A stretch of 64,000 bases of DNA from Haematobia irritans (taxonomy: Eukaryota > Arthropoda > Insecta > Diptera > Muscidae): positions 149,419,526 through 149,483,525 of the forward strand of contig NC_134397.1 of the NCBI RefSeq assembly GCF_050003625.1, written 5' to 3'. A model generated the notes under the pieces. That model had not been told where the DNA came from, made no database searches, and saw nothing but the letters and a program-made list of their open reading frames with translations. The position numbers and the translations under genes are program-made. This document shows, in pieces, positions 1-15,192 of this stretch. The stretch's first letter is position 1. Every line of letters begins with the position of its first letter.

Positions 1-3000
1 TAGGATGGGTGGATTTTTCAATTTTTTGGGGGTGGTCACGAATTAAAGTCCTTTTCGCTCTAGGACGCTTAGTTTAGGAGATATGGGCAAAAGAAGTTTT
101 TCATATAAAAATTTCAATTTTTTTAGGTTTTGGGTGGATTTTTCTATTTTTTGGTGGTGGTCACGAATTAAAGTCCTTTTCGCTCTAGGACGCATATTTA
201 AGGAGATATGGGCAAAAGAAGTTTTTCATATACAAATTTCAATTTTTTTAGGTTTTGGGTGGATTTTTCAACTTTTTGGGGGTGGTCACGAATTAAAGTC
301 CTTTTCGCTCTAGGACGCATATTTAAGGAGATATGGGCAAAAGAAGTTTTTCATATACAAATTTCAATTTTTTTAGGTTTTGGGTGGATTTTTCAATTTT
401 TTTTGGGGTGGTCACGAATTAAAGTCCTTTTCGCTCTAGGACGCTTAGTTTAGGAGATATGGGCAAAAGAAGTTTTTCATATAAAAATTTCAATTTTTTT
501 AGGTTTTGGGTGGATTTTTCAATTTTTTGGGGGTGGTCACGAATTAAAGTCCTTTTCGCTCTAGGACGCATATTTAAGGAGATATGGGCAAAAGAAGTTT
601 TTCATATAAAAATTTCAATTTTTTTAGGTTTTGGGTGAATTTTTCAATTTTTTGGGGGTGGTCACGAATTAAAGTCCTTTTCGCTCTAGGACGCATATTT
701 AAGGAGATATGGGCAAAAGAAGTTTTTCATATAAAAATTTCAATTTTTTTAGGTTTTGGGTGGATTTTTCAATTTTTGGGGGTGGTCACGAATTAAAGTC
801 CTTTTCGCTCTAGGACGCATATTTAAGGAGATATGGGCAAAAGAAGTTTTTCATATAAAAATTTCAATTTTTTTAGGTTTTGGGTGGATTTTTCAATTTT
901 TTGGGGGTGGTCACGAATTAAAGTCCTTTTCGCTCTAGGACGCATATAAAAATTTCAATTTTTTTAGGTTTTGGGTGGATTTTTCAATTTTTTTGGGGTG
1001 GTCACGAATTAAAGTCCTTTTCGCTCTAGGACGCATATTTAAGGAGATATGGGCAAAAGAAGTTTTTCATATAAAAATTTCAATTTTTTAGGTTTTGGGT
1101 GGATTTTTCAATTTTTTGGGGGTGGTCACGAATTAAAGTCCTTTTCGCTCTAGGACGCATATTTAAGGAGATATGGGCAAAAGAAGTTTTTCATATAAAA
1201 ATTTCAATTTTTTTAGGTTTTGGGTGGATTTTTCAATTTTTTGGGGTGGTCACGAATTAAAGTCCTTTTCGCTCTAGGACGCATATTTAAGGAGATATGG
1301 GCAAAAGAAGTTTTTTCATATAAAAATTTCAATTTTTTTAGGTTTTGGGTGGATTTTTCAATTTTTTGGGGGTGGTCACGAATTAAAGTCCTTTTCGCTC
1401 TAGGACGCTTAGCTTAGGAGATATGGGCAAAAGAAGTTTTTCATATAAAAATTTCATTTTTTTTAGATTTTGGGTGAATTTTTCAATTTTTTGGGGGTGG
1501 TCACGAATTAAAGTCCTTTTCGCTCTAGGACGCATATTTAAGGAGATATGAGCAAAAGAAGTTTTTCATATAAAAATTTCAATTTTTTTAGGTTTTGGGT
1601 GGATTTTTCAATTTTTTTGGGGTGGTCACGAATTAAAGTCCTTTTCGCTCTAGGACGCATATTTAAGGAGATATGGGCAAAAGAAGTTTTTCATATAAAA
1701 ATTTCAATTTTTTTAGGTTTTGGGTGGATTTTTCAATTTTTTGGGGGTGGTCAATTTTTTTGAAGTTTTGGGTGAATTTTTCAATTTTTTGGGGGTGTTC
1801 ACGAATTAAAGTCCTTTTCGCTCTACGACGCATATTTAAGGAGATATGGGCAAAAGAAGTTTTTCATATAAAAATTTCAATTTTTTTAGGTTTTGGGTGG
1901 ATTTTTCAATTTTTTGGGGGTGGTAACGAATTAAAGTCCTTTTCGCTCTAGGACGCTTAGTTTAGGAGATATGGGCAAAAGAAGTTTTTCGTATAAAAAT
2001 TTCAATTTTTTTAGGTTTTGGGTGGATTTTTCAATTTTTTGGGGGTGGTCACGAATTAAAGTCCTTTTCGCTCTAGGACGCATATTTAAGGAGATATGGG
2101 CAAAAGAAGTTTTTCATATAAAAATTTAAATTTTTTTAGGTTTTGGGTGAATTTTTCAATTTTTTGGGGGTGGTCACGAATTAAAGTCCTTTTCGCTCTA
2201 GGACGCATATTTAAGGAGATATGGGCAAAAGAAGTTTTTCATATAAAAATTTCAATTTTTTTAGGTTTTGGGTGGATTTTTCAATTTTTTGGGGGTGGTC
2301 ACGAATTAAAGTCCTTTTCGCTCTAGGACGCATATTTAAGGAGATATGGGCAAAAGAAGTTTTTCGTATAAAAATTTCAATTTTTTTAGGTTTTGGGTGG
2401 ATTTTTCAATTTTTTGGGGGTGGTCACGAATTAAAGTCCTTTTCGCTCTAGGACGCATATTTAAGGAGATATGGGAAAAAGAAGTTTTTCATATAAAAAT
2501 TTAAATTTTTTTAGGTTTTGGGTGAATTTTTCAATTTTTTGGGGGTGGTCACGAATTAAAGTCCTTTTCGCTCTAGGACGCATATTTAAGGAGATATGGG
2601 CAAAAGAAGTTTTTCATATACAAATTTCAATTTTTTTAGGTTTTGGGTGGTTTTTTCAATTTTTTTGTGGTGGTCACGAATTAAAGTCCTTTTCGCTCTA
2701 GGACGCATATTTAAGGAGATATGGGCAAAAGAAGTTTTTCATATAAAAATTTCAATTTTTTTAGATTTTGGGTGAATTTTTCAATTTTTTGGGGGTGGTC
2801 ACGAATTAAAGTCCTTTTCGCTCTAGGACGCATATTTAAGGAGATATGGGCAAAAGAAGTTTTTCATATAAAAATTTAAATTTTTTTAGGTTTTGGGTGA
2901 ATTTTTCAATTTTTTGGGGGTGGTCACGAATTAAAGTCCTTTTCGCTCTAGGACGCATATTTAAGGAGATATGGGCAAAAGAAGTTTTTCATATAAAAAT

Positions 3001-3649
3001 TTCAATGTTTTTGGGTTTTGGGTGGATTTTTCAATTTTTTGGGGGTGGTCACGAATTAAAGTCCTTTTCGCTCTAGGACGCATATTTAAGGAGATATGGG
3101 CAAAAGAAGTTTTTCGTATAAAAATTTCAATTTTTTTAGGTTTTGGGTGGATTTTTCAATTTTTTGGGGGTGGTCACGAATTAAAGTCCTTTTCGCTCTA
3201 GGACGCATATTTAAGGAAATATGGGCAAAAGAAGTTTTTCATATAAAAATTTCAATTTTTTTAGGTTTTGGGTGGATTTTTCAATTTTTTGGGGGTGGTC
3301 ACGAATTAAAGTCCTTTTCGCTCTAGGACGCATATTTAAGGAGATATGGGCAAAAGAAGTTTTTCGTATAAAAATTTCAATTTTTTTAGGTTTTGGGTGG
3401 ATTTTTCAATTTTTTGGGGGTGGTCACGAATTAAAGTCATTTTCGCTCTAGGACGCATATTTAAGGAGATATGGGCAAAAGAAGTTTTTCATATAAAAAT
3501 TTAAATTTTTTTAAGTTTTGGGTGGATTTTTAAATTTTTTGGGGGTGGTCACGAATTAAAGTCCTTTTCGCTCTAGGACGCATATTTAAGGAGATATGGG
3601 CAAAAGAAGTTTTTCATACAAAAATTTCAATTTTTTATACCCTCCACCA
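1..3649 (+). repeat. First higher-order satellite unit (about 3.65 kb)
   Basis: Position 1 onward matches position 3650 onward with the same private variants. For example, the 83-313 and 3732-3962 segments encode the same 76-residue translation, and the truncated monomer at 941 and the TGAAG-bearing monomer at 1751 recur near 4697 and 5381. The offset drifts (3649, 3756, 3630) because of indels. The second unit (3650-6394) is about 0.9 kb shorter. Confidence 0.85.
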
Positions 3650-3657
3650 TAGGATGG
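3636..3657 (+). other. Relic of a DINE family B 5' tip inside the satellite
   Basis: TATACCCTCCACCATAGG plus a few bases interrupt the monomer at its T-run and then rejoin satellite at a GGATGGGTGG sequence. The same 22-23 bases form the start of the intact family B element at 6395, in the same phase of the satellite monomer. The piece therefore marks the edge of the amplified higher-order unit. Confidence 0.85.
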
Positions 3658-6394
3658 GTGGATTTTTCAATTTTTTGGGGGTGGTCACGAATTAAAGTCC
3701 TTTTCGCTCTAGGACGCTTAGTTTAGGAGATATGGGCAAAAGAAGTTTTTCATATAAAAATTTCAATTTTTTTAGGTTTTGGGTGGATTTTTCTATTTTT
3801 TGGTGGTGGTCACGAATTAAAGTCCTTTTCGCTCTAGGACGCATATTTAAGGAGATATGGGCAAAAGAAGTTTTTCATATACAAATTTCAATTTTTTTAG
3901 GTTTTGGGTGGATTTTTCAACTTTTTGGGGGTGGTCACGAATTAAAGTCCTTTTCGCTCTAGGACGCATATTTAAGGAGATATGGGCAAAAGAAGTTTTT
4001 CATATACAAATTTCAATTTTTTTAGGTTTTGGGTGGATTTTTCAATTTTTTTGGGGTGGTCACGAATTAAAGTCCTTTTCGCTCTAGGACGCATATTTAA
4101 GGAGATATGGGCAAAAGAAGTTTTTCATATAAAAATTTCAATTTTTTTAGGTTTTGGGTGGATTTTTCAATTTTTTGGGGGTGGTCACGAATTAAAGTCC
4201 TATTTAAGGAGATATGGGCAAAAGAAGTTTTTCATATAAAAATTTCAATTTTTTTATGTTTTGGGTGAATTTTTCAATTTTTTGGGGGTGGTCACGAATT
4301 AAAGTCCTTTTCGCTCTAGGACGCATATTTAAGGAGATATGGCAAAAGAAGTTTTTCATATAAAAATTTTCAATTTTTTTAGGTTTTGGGTGGATTTTTC
4401 AATTTTTTGGGGGTGGTCACGAATTAAAGTTCTTTTCGCTCTAGGACGCTTAGTTTAGGAGATATGGGCAAAAGAAGTTTTTCATATAAAAATTTCATTT
4501 TTTTTAGGTTTTGGGTGAATTTTTCAATTTTTTGGGGGTGGTCACGAATTAAAGTCCTTTTTGCTCTAGGACGCATATTTAAGGAGATATGGGCAAAAGA
4601 AGTTTTTCATATAAAAATTTCAATTTTTTTAGGTTTTGGGTGGATTTTTCAATTTTTTGGGGGTGGTCACGAATTAAAGTCCTTTTCGCTCTAGGACGCA
4701 TATAAAAATTTCAATTTTTTTAGGTTTTGGGTGGATTTTTCAATTTTTTTGGGGTGGTCACGAATTAAAGTCCTTTTCGCTCTAGGACGCATATTTAAGG
4801 AGATATGGGCAAAAGAAGTTTTTCATATAAAAATTTCAATTTTTTTAGGTTTTGGGTGGATTTTTCAATTTTTTGGGGGTGGTCACGAATTAAAGTCCTT
4901 TTCGCTCTAGGACGCATATTTAAGGAGATATGGGCAAAAGAAGTTTTTCATATAAAAATTTCAATTTTTTTAGGTTTTGGGTGGATTTTTCAATTTTTTG
5001 GGGGTGGTCACGAATTAAAGTCCTTTTCGCTCTAGGACGCATATTTAAGGAGATATGGGCAAAAGAAGTTTTTCATACAAAAATTTCAATTTTTTAGGTT
5101 TTGGGTGGTTTTTTCAATTTTTTGGGGTGGTCACGAATTAAAGTCCTTTTCGCTCTAGGACGCATATTTAAGGAGATATGAGCAAAAGAAGTTTTTCATA
5201 TAAAAATTTCAATTTTTTTTAGGTTTTGGGTGGATTTTTCAATTTTTTGGGGGTGGTCACGAATTAAAGTCCTTTTCGCTCTAGGACGCTTAGCTTAGGA
5301 GATATGGGCAAAAGAAGTTTTTCATATAAAAATTTCAATTTTTTTAGATTTTGAGTGAATTTTTCAATTTTTTGGGGTGGTCAATTTTTTTGAAGTTTTG
5401 GGTGAATTTTTCAATTTTTTGGGGGTGTTCACGAATTAAAGTCCTTTTCGCTCTACGACGCTTATTTAAGGAGATATGGGCAAAAGAAGTTTTTCATATA
5501 AAAATTTAAATTTTTTTAGGTTTTGGGTGGATTTTTCAATTTTTTGGGGGTGGTAACGAATTAAAGTCCTTTTCGCTCTAGGACGCTTAGTTTAGGAGAT
5601 ATGGGCAAAAGAAGTTTTTCGTATAAAAATTTCAATTTTTTTAGGTTTTGGGTGGATTTTTCAATTTTTTGGGGGTGGTCACGAATTAAAGTCCTTTTCG
5701 CTATAGGACGCATATTTAAGGAAATATGGGCAAAAGAAGTTTTTCATATAAAAATTTCAATTTTTTTAGGTTTTGGGTGGATTTTTCAATTTTTTTGGGG
5801 GTGGTCACGAATTAAAGTCCTTTTCGCTCTAGGACGCATATTTAAGGAGATATGGGCAAAAGAAGTTTTTCGTATAAAAATTTCAATTTTTTTAGGTTTT
5901 GGGTGGATTTTTAAATTTTTTGGGGGTGGTCACGAATTAAAGTCATTTTCGCTCTAGGACGCATATTTAAGGAGATATGGGCAAAAGAAGTTTTTCATAT
6001 AAAAATTTCAATTTTTTTAGGTTTTGGGTGGATTTTTCAATTTTTTGGGGGTGGTCACGAATTAAAGTCCTTTTCGCTCTAGGATGCATATTTAAGGAGA
6101 TATGGGCAAAAGAAGTTTTTCATATAAAAATTTCAATTTTTTTAGATTTTGGGTGGATATTTCAACTTTTTGGGGGTGGTTACGAATTAAAGTCCTTTTC
6201 GCTCTAGGACGCATATTTAAGGAGATATGGACAAAAGAAATTTTTCATATAAAAATTTAATTTTTTTTTTAGGTTTTGGGTGGATTTTTCAACTTTTTGG
6301 GGGTGGTCACGAATTAAAGTCCTTTCCGCTATAGGACGCATATTTAAGGAGATATGGGCAAACGAAGTTTTTCATATAAAAATTTCAATTTTTT

Positions 6395-8420
<2,026 letters not shown>

Positions 8421-8630
8421 TTTGTTCTGCATTTTGATATATGGTATCATTTATTTTTATTTGCAGTTACATGATGTCTGCGTTTGTACGAAGTAAATAT
8501 GAAATGATTACTTATTGTTGAAACTGAACCACAATAGAGTGTGTAAAAATATGTGATATTTGCTTGCACGACATTTAAAATACAAATAAACAATGAATTC
8601 GTTTATAAATAAATAAAAACCAATAAAAAA

Positions 8631-10662
8631 CAAGTAAGTAAAGTAGAAAGTCGGGCGGGGCCGACTATATCATACCCTAAACCACCATTACAGAATTAGT
8701 AATCATAAGCATTTGTGGGGTAACATATAGGTCTGGGAGATAAACCGCAGTTGCATATTTAAGAAAATTAAGGGGTACATGTCTATGCGTGCTTTGTGTC
8801 AATCTGACTATAGCTCATAGTCAATGTTGCCACGGAAAATGTTCGGTTTACCCTACAAGGACAGAAAAAGTTCCCTACTTTCCCATACATTCCCAAACAA
8901 TTTTCCCTACTATATTTTTGGTTAAATTTAAAAAATTTTTCAAAACATAAATAGTTCTAAGTACTTTATTATCTTAAAACATGAATATGCAACGTATATA
9001 ACTTAGAATATAAATTTTTATTACCACCACGGTTGCCACAGTTGGTAGAATTCTACCCAAATTAGTAATCTTTTTTGTTAAATCTCTAAAAAAAATTGGA
9101 AAAAGTTTCTATAAACAAATTTTTGTGAGAAATGTTTCTATAGAAATAAAATTTTGACAATAAATTCTATAGAAATAAAATTTTGAGAAAAAATTCCACA
9201 GAAATAAAATTTTGAGAAAATTTTTTATAGAAATAATATTTTGAAAAAAATTTCTATAGAAATACAATTGTGACAAAATGTTCTATAGAAATAAAATGTT
9301 GACAAAATTTTCCACAGGAATAAAGTTTACCACACATTGTTAAAGATCAAGCCTTGCCGGCTTCTAATTTCCTCCTCTAGACCCACCAAAATGTAAAAAT
9401 TATTACAAATTGTGTTGAGTGAAAATGTCCTACATTGTGGCCCTACATCCCTACAAGACGCTAAATATTAGAAAAACCCTACATATAGGGAAATTCCCCT
9501 ACTTCTAGCAACACTGGCTGTGTTGATATTGTAACTACGGGGTTAGTATGCCACTAATATTGAGCCCAATATTAAAAAAGAGAAAATCGCCCAATTAGTG
9601 TGGGTAATAAATACAAATTTGTTAAAATCGACCAATATTCTTAGGTAAGAGCTACAAGTACGTATAAGTACGATCGGCTAGTACATCAAAATTTGAAATT
9701 TGAGTAACATTGGTTAATAAATAAGAGTACTATGGCCAAATTTGGGAAAATCGAGCGATGCATATATATGGAAGCTATATCTAAATCTGAACCAATTTGC
9801 ATAATATTTTGCGGGTTTGGTTGGTTTTGTGGTTTTATTAATACCACAAAAGGTTACCTCGTGCATGATTTGAGTAAGATCAGTTAAGAAATGAGGCCTG
9901 TACGGTCAAACATAAGGTTATATCTAAATCTGAACCGATTTCGATGATTTTTTGCACATATAGTTAGTGCTATAGAAGACTACATTTAGCAAAATTTGGG
10001 TAAGATCGGTTGATAAATAAGAGTTTTATGGCCAAATTTAGAAAAATCGGGCGGTACATATATATGGGAGCTATAGCTAAATCTGAACCGATTTCGATGA
10101 TTTTTTGCACATATAGTTAGTGCTATAGAAGATTATATTTAGCCAACTTTGAGTAAGATCGGTTGATAAATAAAGGTTTTGTGGCCAAATTTGGGAAAAT
10201 CGGGCGATACATATATATGAGAGCTATATCTAAATCTGAACCGATTTGAATGAAATTTTGCAGACTTGAAGGGCGATTGAAAAGATTACCTTTTGACAAA
10301 TTTGGTGACGATCCGTTTGAAAAAACGCGCAACGTGATCCCATTTGTCGAAATCGGGCGATACATATATATGGGAGCTATATCTAAATTTTATCAGATTT
10401 CTTCCAAATTCAATGGCGTTCATCCTTGTGCCCAAAAAACTCCCTGTACCAAATTTCATCAAAATCGGTTAATAATTGCCACCGGAATCCTGTGAACAAC
10501 AAATACATGGACAGACGGACACCAAGCGCTAGATCGACTCAGGAGGTGATTCTGAGTCGATCGGTATATATTTTATGGGGTCTAAAATCAATATTTCTGG
10601 TAGGCACATTTTTTGGCCGATCAAACTTATTATACCCTGACCACTATGTGGTTTAGGGTATT
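8631..10662 (-). mobile_element. DINE-like element, family D (left arm of inverted pair)
   Basis: Read on the minus strand it runs from the TATACCCTGACCACTATG-type 5' tip (10662) through the GTCY region and about 152-bp units with the core ATATAGCTCCCATATATATG. It ends in a GTCGGGCGGGGCCGAC hairpin and CTTACTTG. It carries a nested element at 8825-9515. It is a diverged inverted copy of 12692-14911, with one fewer 152-bp internal unit. No coding capacity. Confidence 0.75.
8825..9515. mobile_element. Nested TGTTGC...GCAACA element, copy 1
   Basis: A block starting TGTTGCCACGGAAAATG and ending CTTCTAGCAACACT interrupts the family D DINE. It contains short direct repeats of TTCTATAGAAATAAAATTTT. 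An inverted copy occupies the same place in the other family D element (14032-14723). The class is unknown; the ends are imperfect inverted repeats and no transposase is visible. Confidence 0.55.
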
Positions 10663-12691
10663 AAAAATGTGAACCTTCATATGCCAAGGCCGCCTTTAGG
10701 CGGCCTTCGTTTAATAAGGAAGCTTTTAGTAAAACACACCTAAGGACAACAAAAATGGGCAAAATAAAAAGAAAACGTATTTGAAACTATTCACGAGGCT
10801 TTGCAGCATATGCTGTTTTTTACCGTATACATTTGTCTTGCTTAGTTCTATTGCTTTTGTGTCGTTAATATTGAAAATTTAATCAGCTGGCAAAAAAAAA
10901 TGGGGCATTAGAGGGTTAATTTTGTGTTTTCTTTTCTCTAGTGGCGTCCTTTTTACGACGACGAAAAAAGTTTTTTTTTATAAAGATCAAAACATTTTAT
11001 ATTGTGACCGTGTTCTTTTAACGGGAAGAAAAACAATTTTGGCGAATACCATAACATTTTAGATCGTGACCATTGTGTTTTGATTCAAACAAAATTATTT
11101 TTATCAATATAATAACATTTTAGATAAGGACAATTTTATTTTTCTTAGAACCATGTTCACTGAGCCAACAAGGAAATATGGAGTATTGAGTATATGAAGT
11201 TATGATACCGTAAACCAATTTTCGTTTGTTTCTGATCACTGGAGCAAAAGTTACGTAACATTGCATATATGTATGCAATTTCAGGCAGATAATCACTTTC
11301 TTTAGTGCACGTTGTTATCTCTATATATCACAGGTAGAGGAGAAAAGTGATCAGATCAAACATGTCTTTAGTTAAAAATTTTATTGCTGGATGGGGAAAA
11401 TGGAACATTTTTACTACAAAAATTTGTTTTATCGCTAAACATAAAATGTTTACCAAAAGCAGATAGCATGGTTGCGTCAAACATGTTACATGTTCCCCAT
11501 CGAAAACTAAAATTTTACTTCTGAAACATGTTTGAGGTGATCATATTCCTTCTCGGGATGCAATATTAAAAGTCACACTCTTGGGATTCTAAATCATTTC
11601 TGCCTTTTTTGATGCACAGAGTTCCCCAGTTTTGAATTTAACACAAAGGGAAGTGAACTTGGAGAACGCAATCCCATTGATGCGAGACCGCGGACCGTGG
11701 AACAGTGCAATGGTCGGAGGGGCGACGAAACTTCTAGGGGGTGACCCAAACAAGAAAAAGACTGGAGAACAACCATGCTTAAAGAAAAGACTAACAGATC
11801 CGTCATAGCAATCATTACCGGATATCAAGAATTGGAGGCACATCTGGGCCGAGTAAGAGCAGCGGATGATTGTGTATGCAGCCGTATTTTGACGAAAAAG
11901 AGACTTTGGAACTCTGTTTAAGTTCAAATGCTACGATTTTACAATATAAAGAAACCGCCATATCTTATATGAATCGGTATGATGGAACAAAGAAGTTGGA
12001 GCGTACCACAGGCTGAAAACTGGTTTTGGTATATGCCAGCTTATATGTTATGATACACGGAAACCTGGACCCTCGTTTTTACTTAGGGCAGGTATAATGG
12101 CGAACCAAAACTTCATTTTCACTTAGACTTTTCAGTTAATTATGATGCCACAATATTGACCTTCTGTTTTTCACTGAGTGCAGTTCGATTCAATATTAAG
12201 TTCTATAGCCGAGTTCGAACGGTCTTTCACCATGAGGAAGCTTTTAAACACCTAAAATTGTCACCAACATATTGACAGGGGATAGACCACCTCAAAAAAA
12301 ATTGAACCCATTAAATCACGATGATATACGTGTAACAATTACAACCCAGAAGCTTGTATGTTATACGATTCTCCAACGATGTAGGCCAAGAGTAAACTCG
12401 AATCTCTTCTACGACCTCGATTTCTATCAAACTCGGTGTTTAAATTTCCATCATCATCAAAATACTCGGCTTTATATTCATAATCGTCGCTAAGTGTCCT
12501 AGTAGTAACAAAAATTGATTGAATGCATGATATTGCACATATGCAATTATATGGCATATATGCAATGACAGTTCATATCGGCTCAAACCATGAAATTGCA
12601 GATATGATATCATTTATTGTAGAGCTCTTGTAAATATAATTTGTATTATAAAACTATATACGTAGCGTTTAGAATAGAGTAAACTTTTCAT
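10663..12691. other. Spacer between the two family D copies; no gene recognised
   Basis: About 2 kb of AT-rich sequence forming the loop of the inverted family D pair. I see a perfect GC-rich hairpin (10686-10707), decayed direct repeats of AACATTTTAGAT...GTGACC (10980-11130) and a MITE-like block (11332-11560). The open frames (for example 11589-11927 minus) lack recognisable domains or gene signals. Confidence 0.6.
11332..11560. mobile_element. MITE-like element, same family as 18571-18797
   Basis: The terminal segments GGAGAAAAGTGATCAGATC and GAGGTGATCATATTCCTTC are near-inverted repeats. The interior has paired ACATGTTTG-like motifs. The copy at 18571-18797 has the same ends (CAGAGAAGGAATATGAT... 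and ...GATCATATTTCTTCTCTG). No coding capacity. Confidence 0.55.
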
Positions 12692-14911
12692 TATACCCTA
12701 AACCACATAGTGGTCAGGGTATAATAAGTTTGATCGGCCAAAAAATGTGCCTACCAGAAATATCGATTTTAGACCCCATAAAATATATACCGATCGACTC
12801 AGAATCACCTCCTGAGTCGATCTAGCGCTTGGTGTCCGTCCGTCCGTCCGTCTGTCCATGTATTTGTTGTTCACATGATTCCGGTCGCAATTATTAACCG
12901 ATTTTGATGAAATTTGGTACAGGGAGTTTTTTTGGGCACAAGGACGAACGCTATTGAATTTGGAGGAAATCGGATAAAATTTAGATATAGCTCCCATATA
13001 TATGTATCGCCCGATTTCGACAAATGGGGTCACGTTGCGCGCTTTTTTCAAACGGATCGTCACCAAATTTGGCAAAAGGTAATCTTTTCTATCGCCCTTC
13101 AAGTCTGCAAAATTTCATGCAAATCGGTTTAGATTTAGATATAGCTCTCATACATATGTATCGCCCGATTTTCCCAAATTTGGCCACAAAACCTTTATTT
13201 ATCAACCGATCTGACTCAAAGTCGGCTAAATATAATCTTCTATAGCACTAACTATATGTGCAAAAAATCATCGAAATCGGTTCAGATTTAGCTATAGCTC
13301 CCATATATATGTACCGCCCGATTTTTCTAAAGTTGGCCATAAAACCCTTATTTATCAACCGATCTTACCCAAATTTTGTTAATGTAGTCTTCTATAGCAC
13401 TAACTATATGTGCAACAAATCATCGAAATCGGTTCAGATTTAGATATAGCTCCCATATATATGTATAGCCCGATTTTCCCAAATTTGGCCATAGAACCCT
13501 TATTTATTAACCGATCTTACTAAAAGTTGGCTAAATCCATTCCTCTATAGTACTAACTATATGTGCAAAATTTCATCGAAATCGGTTCAGATGTAGATAT
13601 AGCTCCCATATATGTATCACCCGATTTTGAAAAATTCGCCCCTAATATCCTTATGTTTGACCATACAGGCCTCATTTCGTAACTGATCTTACTCAAATCT
13701 AGCACAAGGTAACTTTTTGTGGTATTAATCAAACCCGCAAAATATTATGCAAATTGGTTCAGATTTAGATATAGCTTCCATATATATGCATCGCTCGATT
13801 TTCCCAAATTTGGCCATAGTACTCATATTTATTAACCAATGTTACTCAAATTTCAAATTTTGATGTACTAGCCGATCGTACTTACGTATAAGTAGCTCTT
13901 ACATAAGAATATTGCTCGATTTTTACAAATTTGTATTTATTACCCACACTAATTTAACGATTTTCTCTTTTTTAATAATGGGCTCAATATTAGTGGCATA
14001 CTAGCTCCGTAGGCGCAATATCAACAGAGCCAGTGTTGCTAGAAGTAGGGGAAATTCCCTAGATGTAGGGGTTTTATAATATTTAGCGTCTTGTAGGGTC
14101 GTAGGGCCACATTTTCACTCAACACAATTTGTAATAATTTTTACATTTTGGTGGCTCTAGAGGAGGAAATTAGAAGCCGGCAAGGCTTGATCTTTAACAA
14201 TGTGTGGTAAACTTTATTCCTGTAGAAAATTTTGTCAACATTTTATTTCTATAGAACATTTTGTCAAAATTGTATTTCTATAGAAATTTTTTTCAAAATA
14301 TTATTTCTATAAAAAATTTTCTCAAAATTTTATTTCTGTGGAATTTTTTCTCAAAATTTTATTTCTATAGAATTTATTGTCAAAATTTTATTTCAATAGA
14401 AAAATTTTTCACAAAAATTTGTTTATAGAAACTTTTTCCAAAATTTTATTTTTATAGAGATTTAACAAAAAAGATTACTAATTTGGGTAGAATTCTACCA
14501 ACTGTGGCAACCGTGGTGGTAATACAAATTTATATTCTAGGTTATATAACATACGTTGCATATTCATGTTTTAAGATAATAAAGTACTTAGAACCATTTT
14601 TGTTTTGAAAAATTTTTTAAATTTAACGAAAAATATAGTAGGGAAAATTGTTTAGGAATGTATGGGAAAGTAGGGAACTTTTTTTGTCCTTGTAGGGTAA
14701 ACCGAACATTTTCCCTGGCAACATTTACTATGAGCTATAGTCAGATTGACACAAAGCACCCATAGACATGTACTCCTTAATTTTCTTAAATATGCAACTG
14801 CGGTTTATCTCCCAGACCTATATGTTACCCCACAAATGCTTATGATTACTAATTCTGTAATGGTGGTTTAGGGTAGGATATAGTCGCCCGACTTTCTGCT
14901 TTACTTACTTG
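12692..14911 (+). mobile_element. DINE-like element, family D (right arm of inverted pair)
   Basis: Starts TATACCCTAAACCACATAG, with a TCCG/TCTG block at 12836-12860 and about 152-bp units (for example the repeats at 13260, 13412, 13564). A nested element lies at 14032-14723. It ends with the subterminal repeat ATGGTGGTTTAGGGTAGG, a degraded GTCGCCCGAC hairpin and TTACTTACTTG. It has one more internal unit than its inverted partner at 8631-10662. Confidence 0.75.
14032..14723. mobile_element. Nested TGTTGC...GCAACA element, copy 2
   Basis: Inverted copy of 8825-9515, in the homologous position of the second family D element and clearly similar along its whole length by eye. Its interior is made of TTTATTTCTATAGAAA-type minisatellite units. 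Confidence 0.55.
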
Positions 14912-14961
14912 TTCTATAATACAAACAATGTAGAAGAAATTATACGATTTTATAAATTTTT

Positions 14962-15035
14962 TTACCTCTCGCCTGGACGGAGAATCGAACCGCGGACCAT
15001 GCAATTTGTAAGCCAACACACTATCCACTGATATA
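14962..15035 (-). repeat. tRNA-like SINE head
   Basis: On the minus strand there is an A-box-like TGGATAGTGTGTTGG and a B-box GGTTCGATTCTCCGTCC at tRNA spacing. It is followed by GGTAAAAAAAT rather than a tRNA 3' end, and acceptor pairing is poor. I read it as a tRNA-derived SINE rather than a functional tRNA. Confidence 0.5.
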
Positions 15036-15116
15036 AGTTATATTTATATAGCATAGCTTGCGGCGCCCACGAGCCGATTAAAAAAAGTTTATTTAACAGA
15101 AAAATACATTTAGTTG

Positions 15117-15192
15117 GGCACCGTGGAGCAGTGGTTGCTACTTCCGACTTGCATGCCAAGGGTCGTGGGTTTGATCCCTGCTTCGACCAAAG
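15117..15192 (+). repeat. tRNA-like SINE head
   Basis: GTGGAGCAGTGGTTGCTAC (A-box-like) and GTGGGTTTGATCCCTGC (B-box-like) lie at tRNA spacing, followed by a T-rich tract. It resembles the head of the longer SINE at 17617-17955. No complete cloverleaf. Confidence 0.55.

Larger units (their letters stand above)
1..6394. repeat. 125-bp satellite array (about 50 monomers)
   Basis: A 125-bp monomer repeats head to tail (for example monomer starts at 2096, 2221, 2346, 2471). Each contains GGTCACGAATTAAAGTCC, CGCTCTAGGACGC, ATTTAAGGAGATATGGGC and a T-rich segment. Monomers differ by point changes, one-base indels in T and G runs, and a few truncated units (near 941, 1751, 4201, 4697, 5381). Since 125 is not a multiple of 3, the many open frames of about 76 codons are artefacts. 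The array runs off the left edge of the window, so its true size is unknown. Confidence 0.97.

Noticed and set aside
83..6207. Many open frames of about 76 codons starting after AAGGAGATATG, which looks like a bacterial ribosome binding site plus ATG
   Set aside because: They are the 125-bp satellite read in rotating frames; the period is not a multiple of three and the context is a fly genome.
1..6394. Regular repeats suggestive of a CRISPR array
   Set aside because: Monomers are contiguous with no unique spacers; this is satellite DNA.
11589..11927. 112-codon minus-strand frame in the spacer
   Set aside because: No domain, signal or codon pattern; a second frame overlaps it.
14962..15192. 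Possible tRNA genes (also 16347, 17617, 33737, 56228)
   Set aside because: A- and B-boxes are present but acceptor stems do not close and SINE-like bodies or T-rich tails follow.
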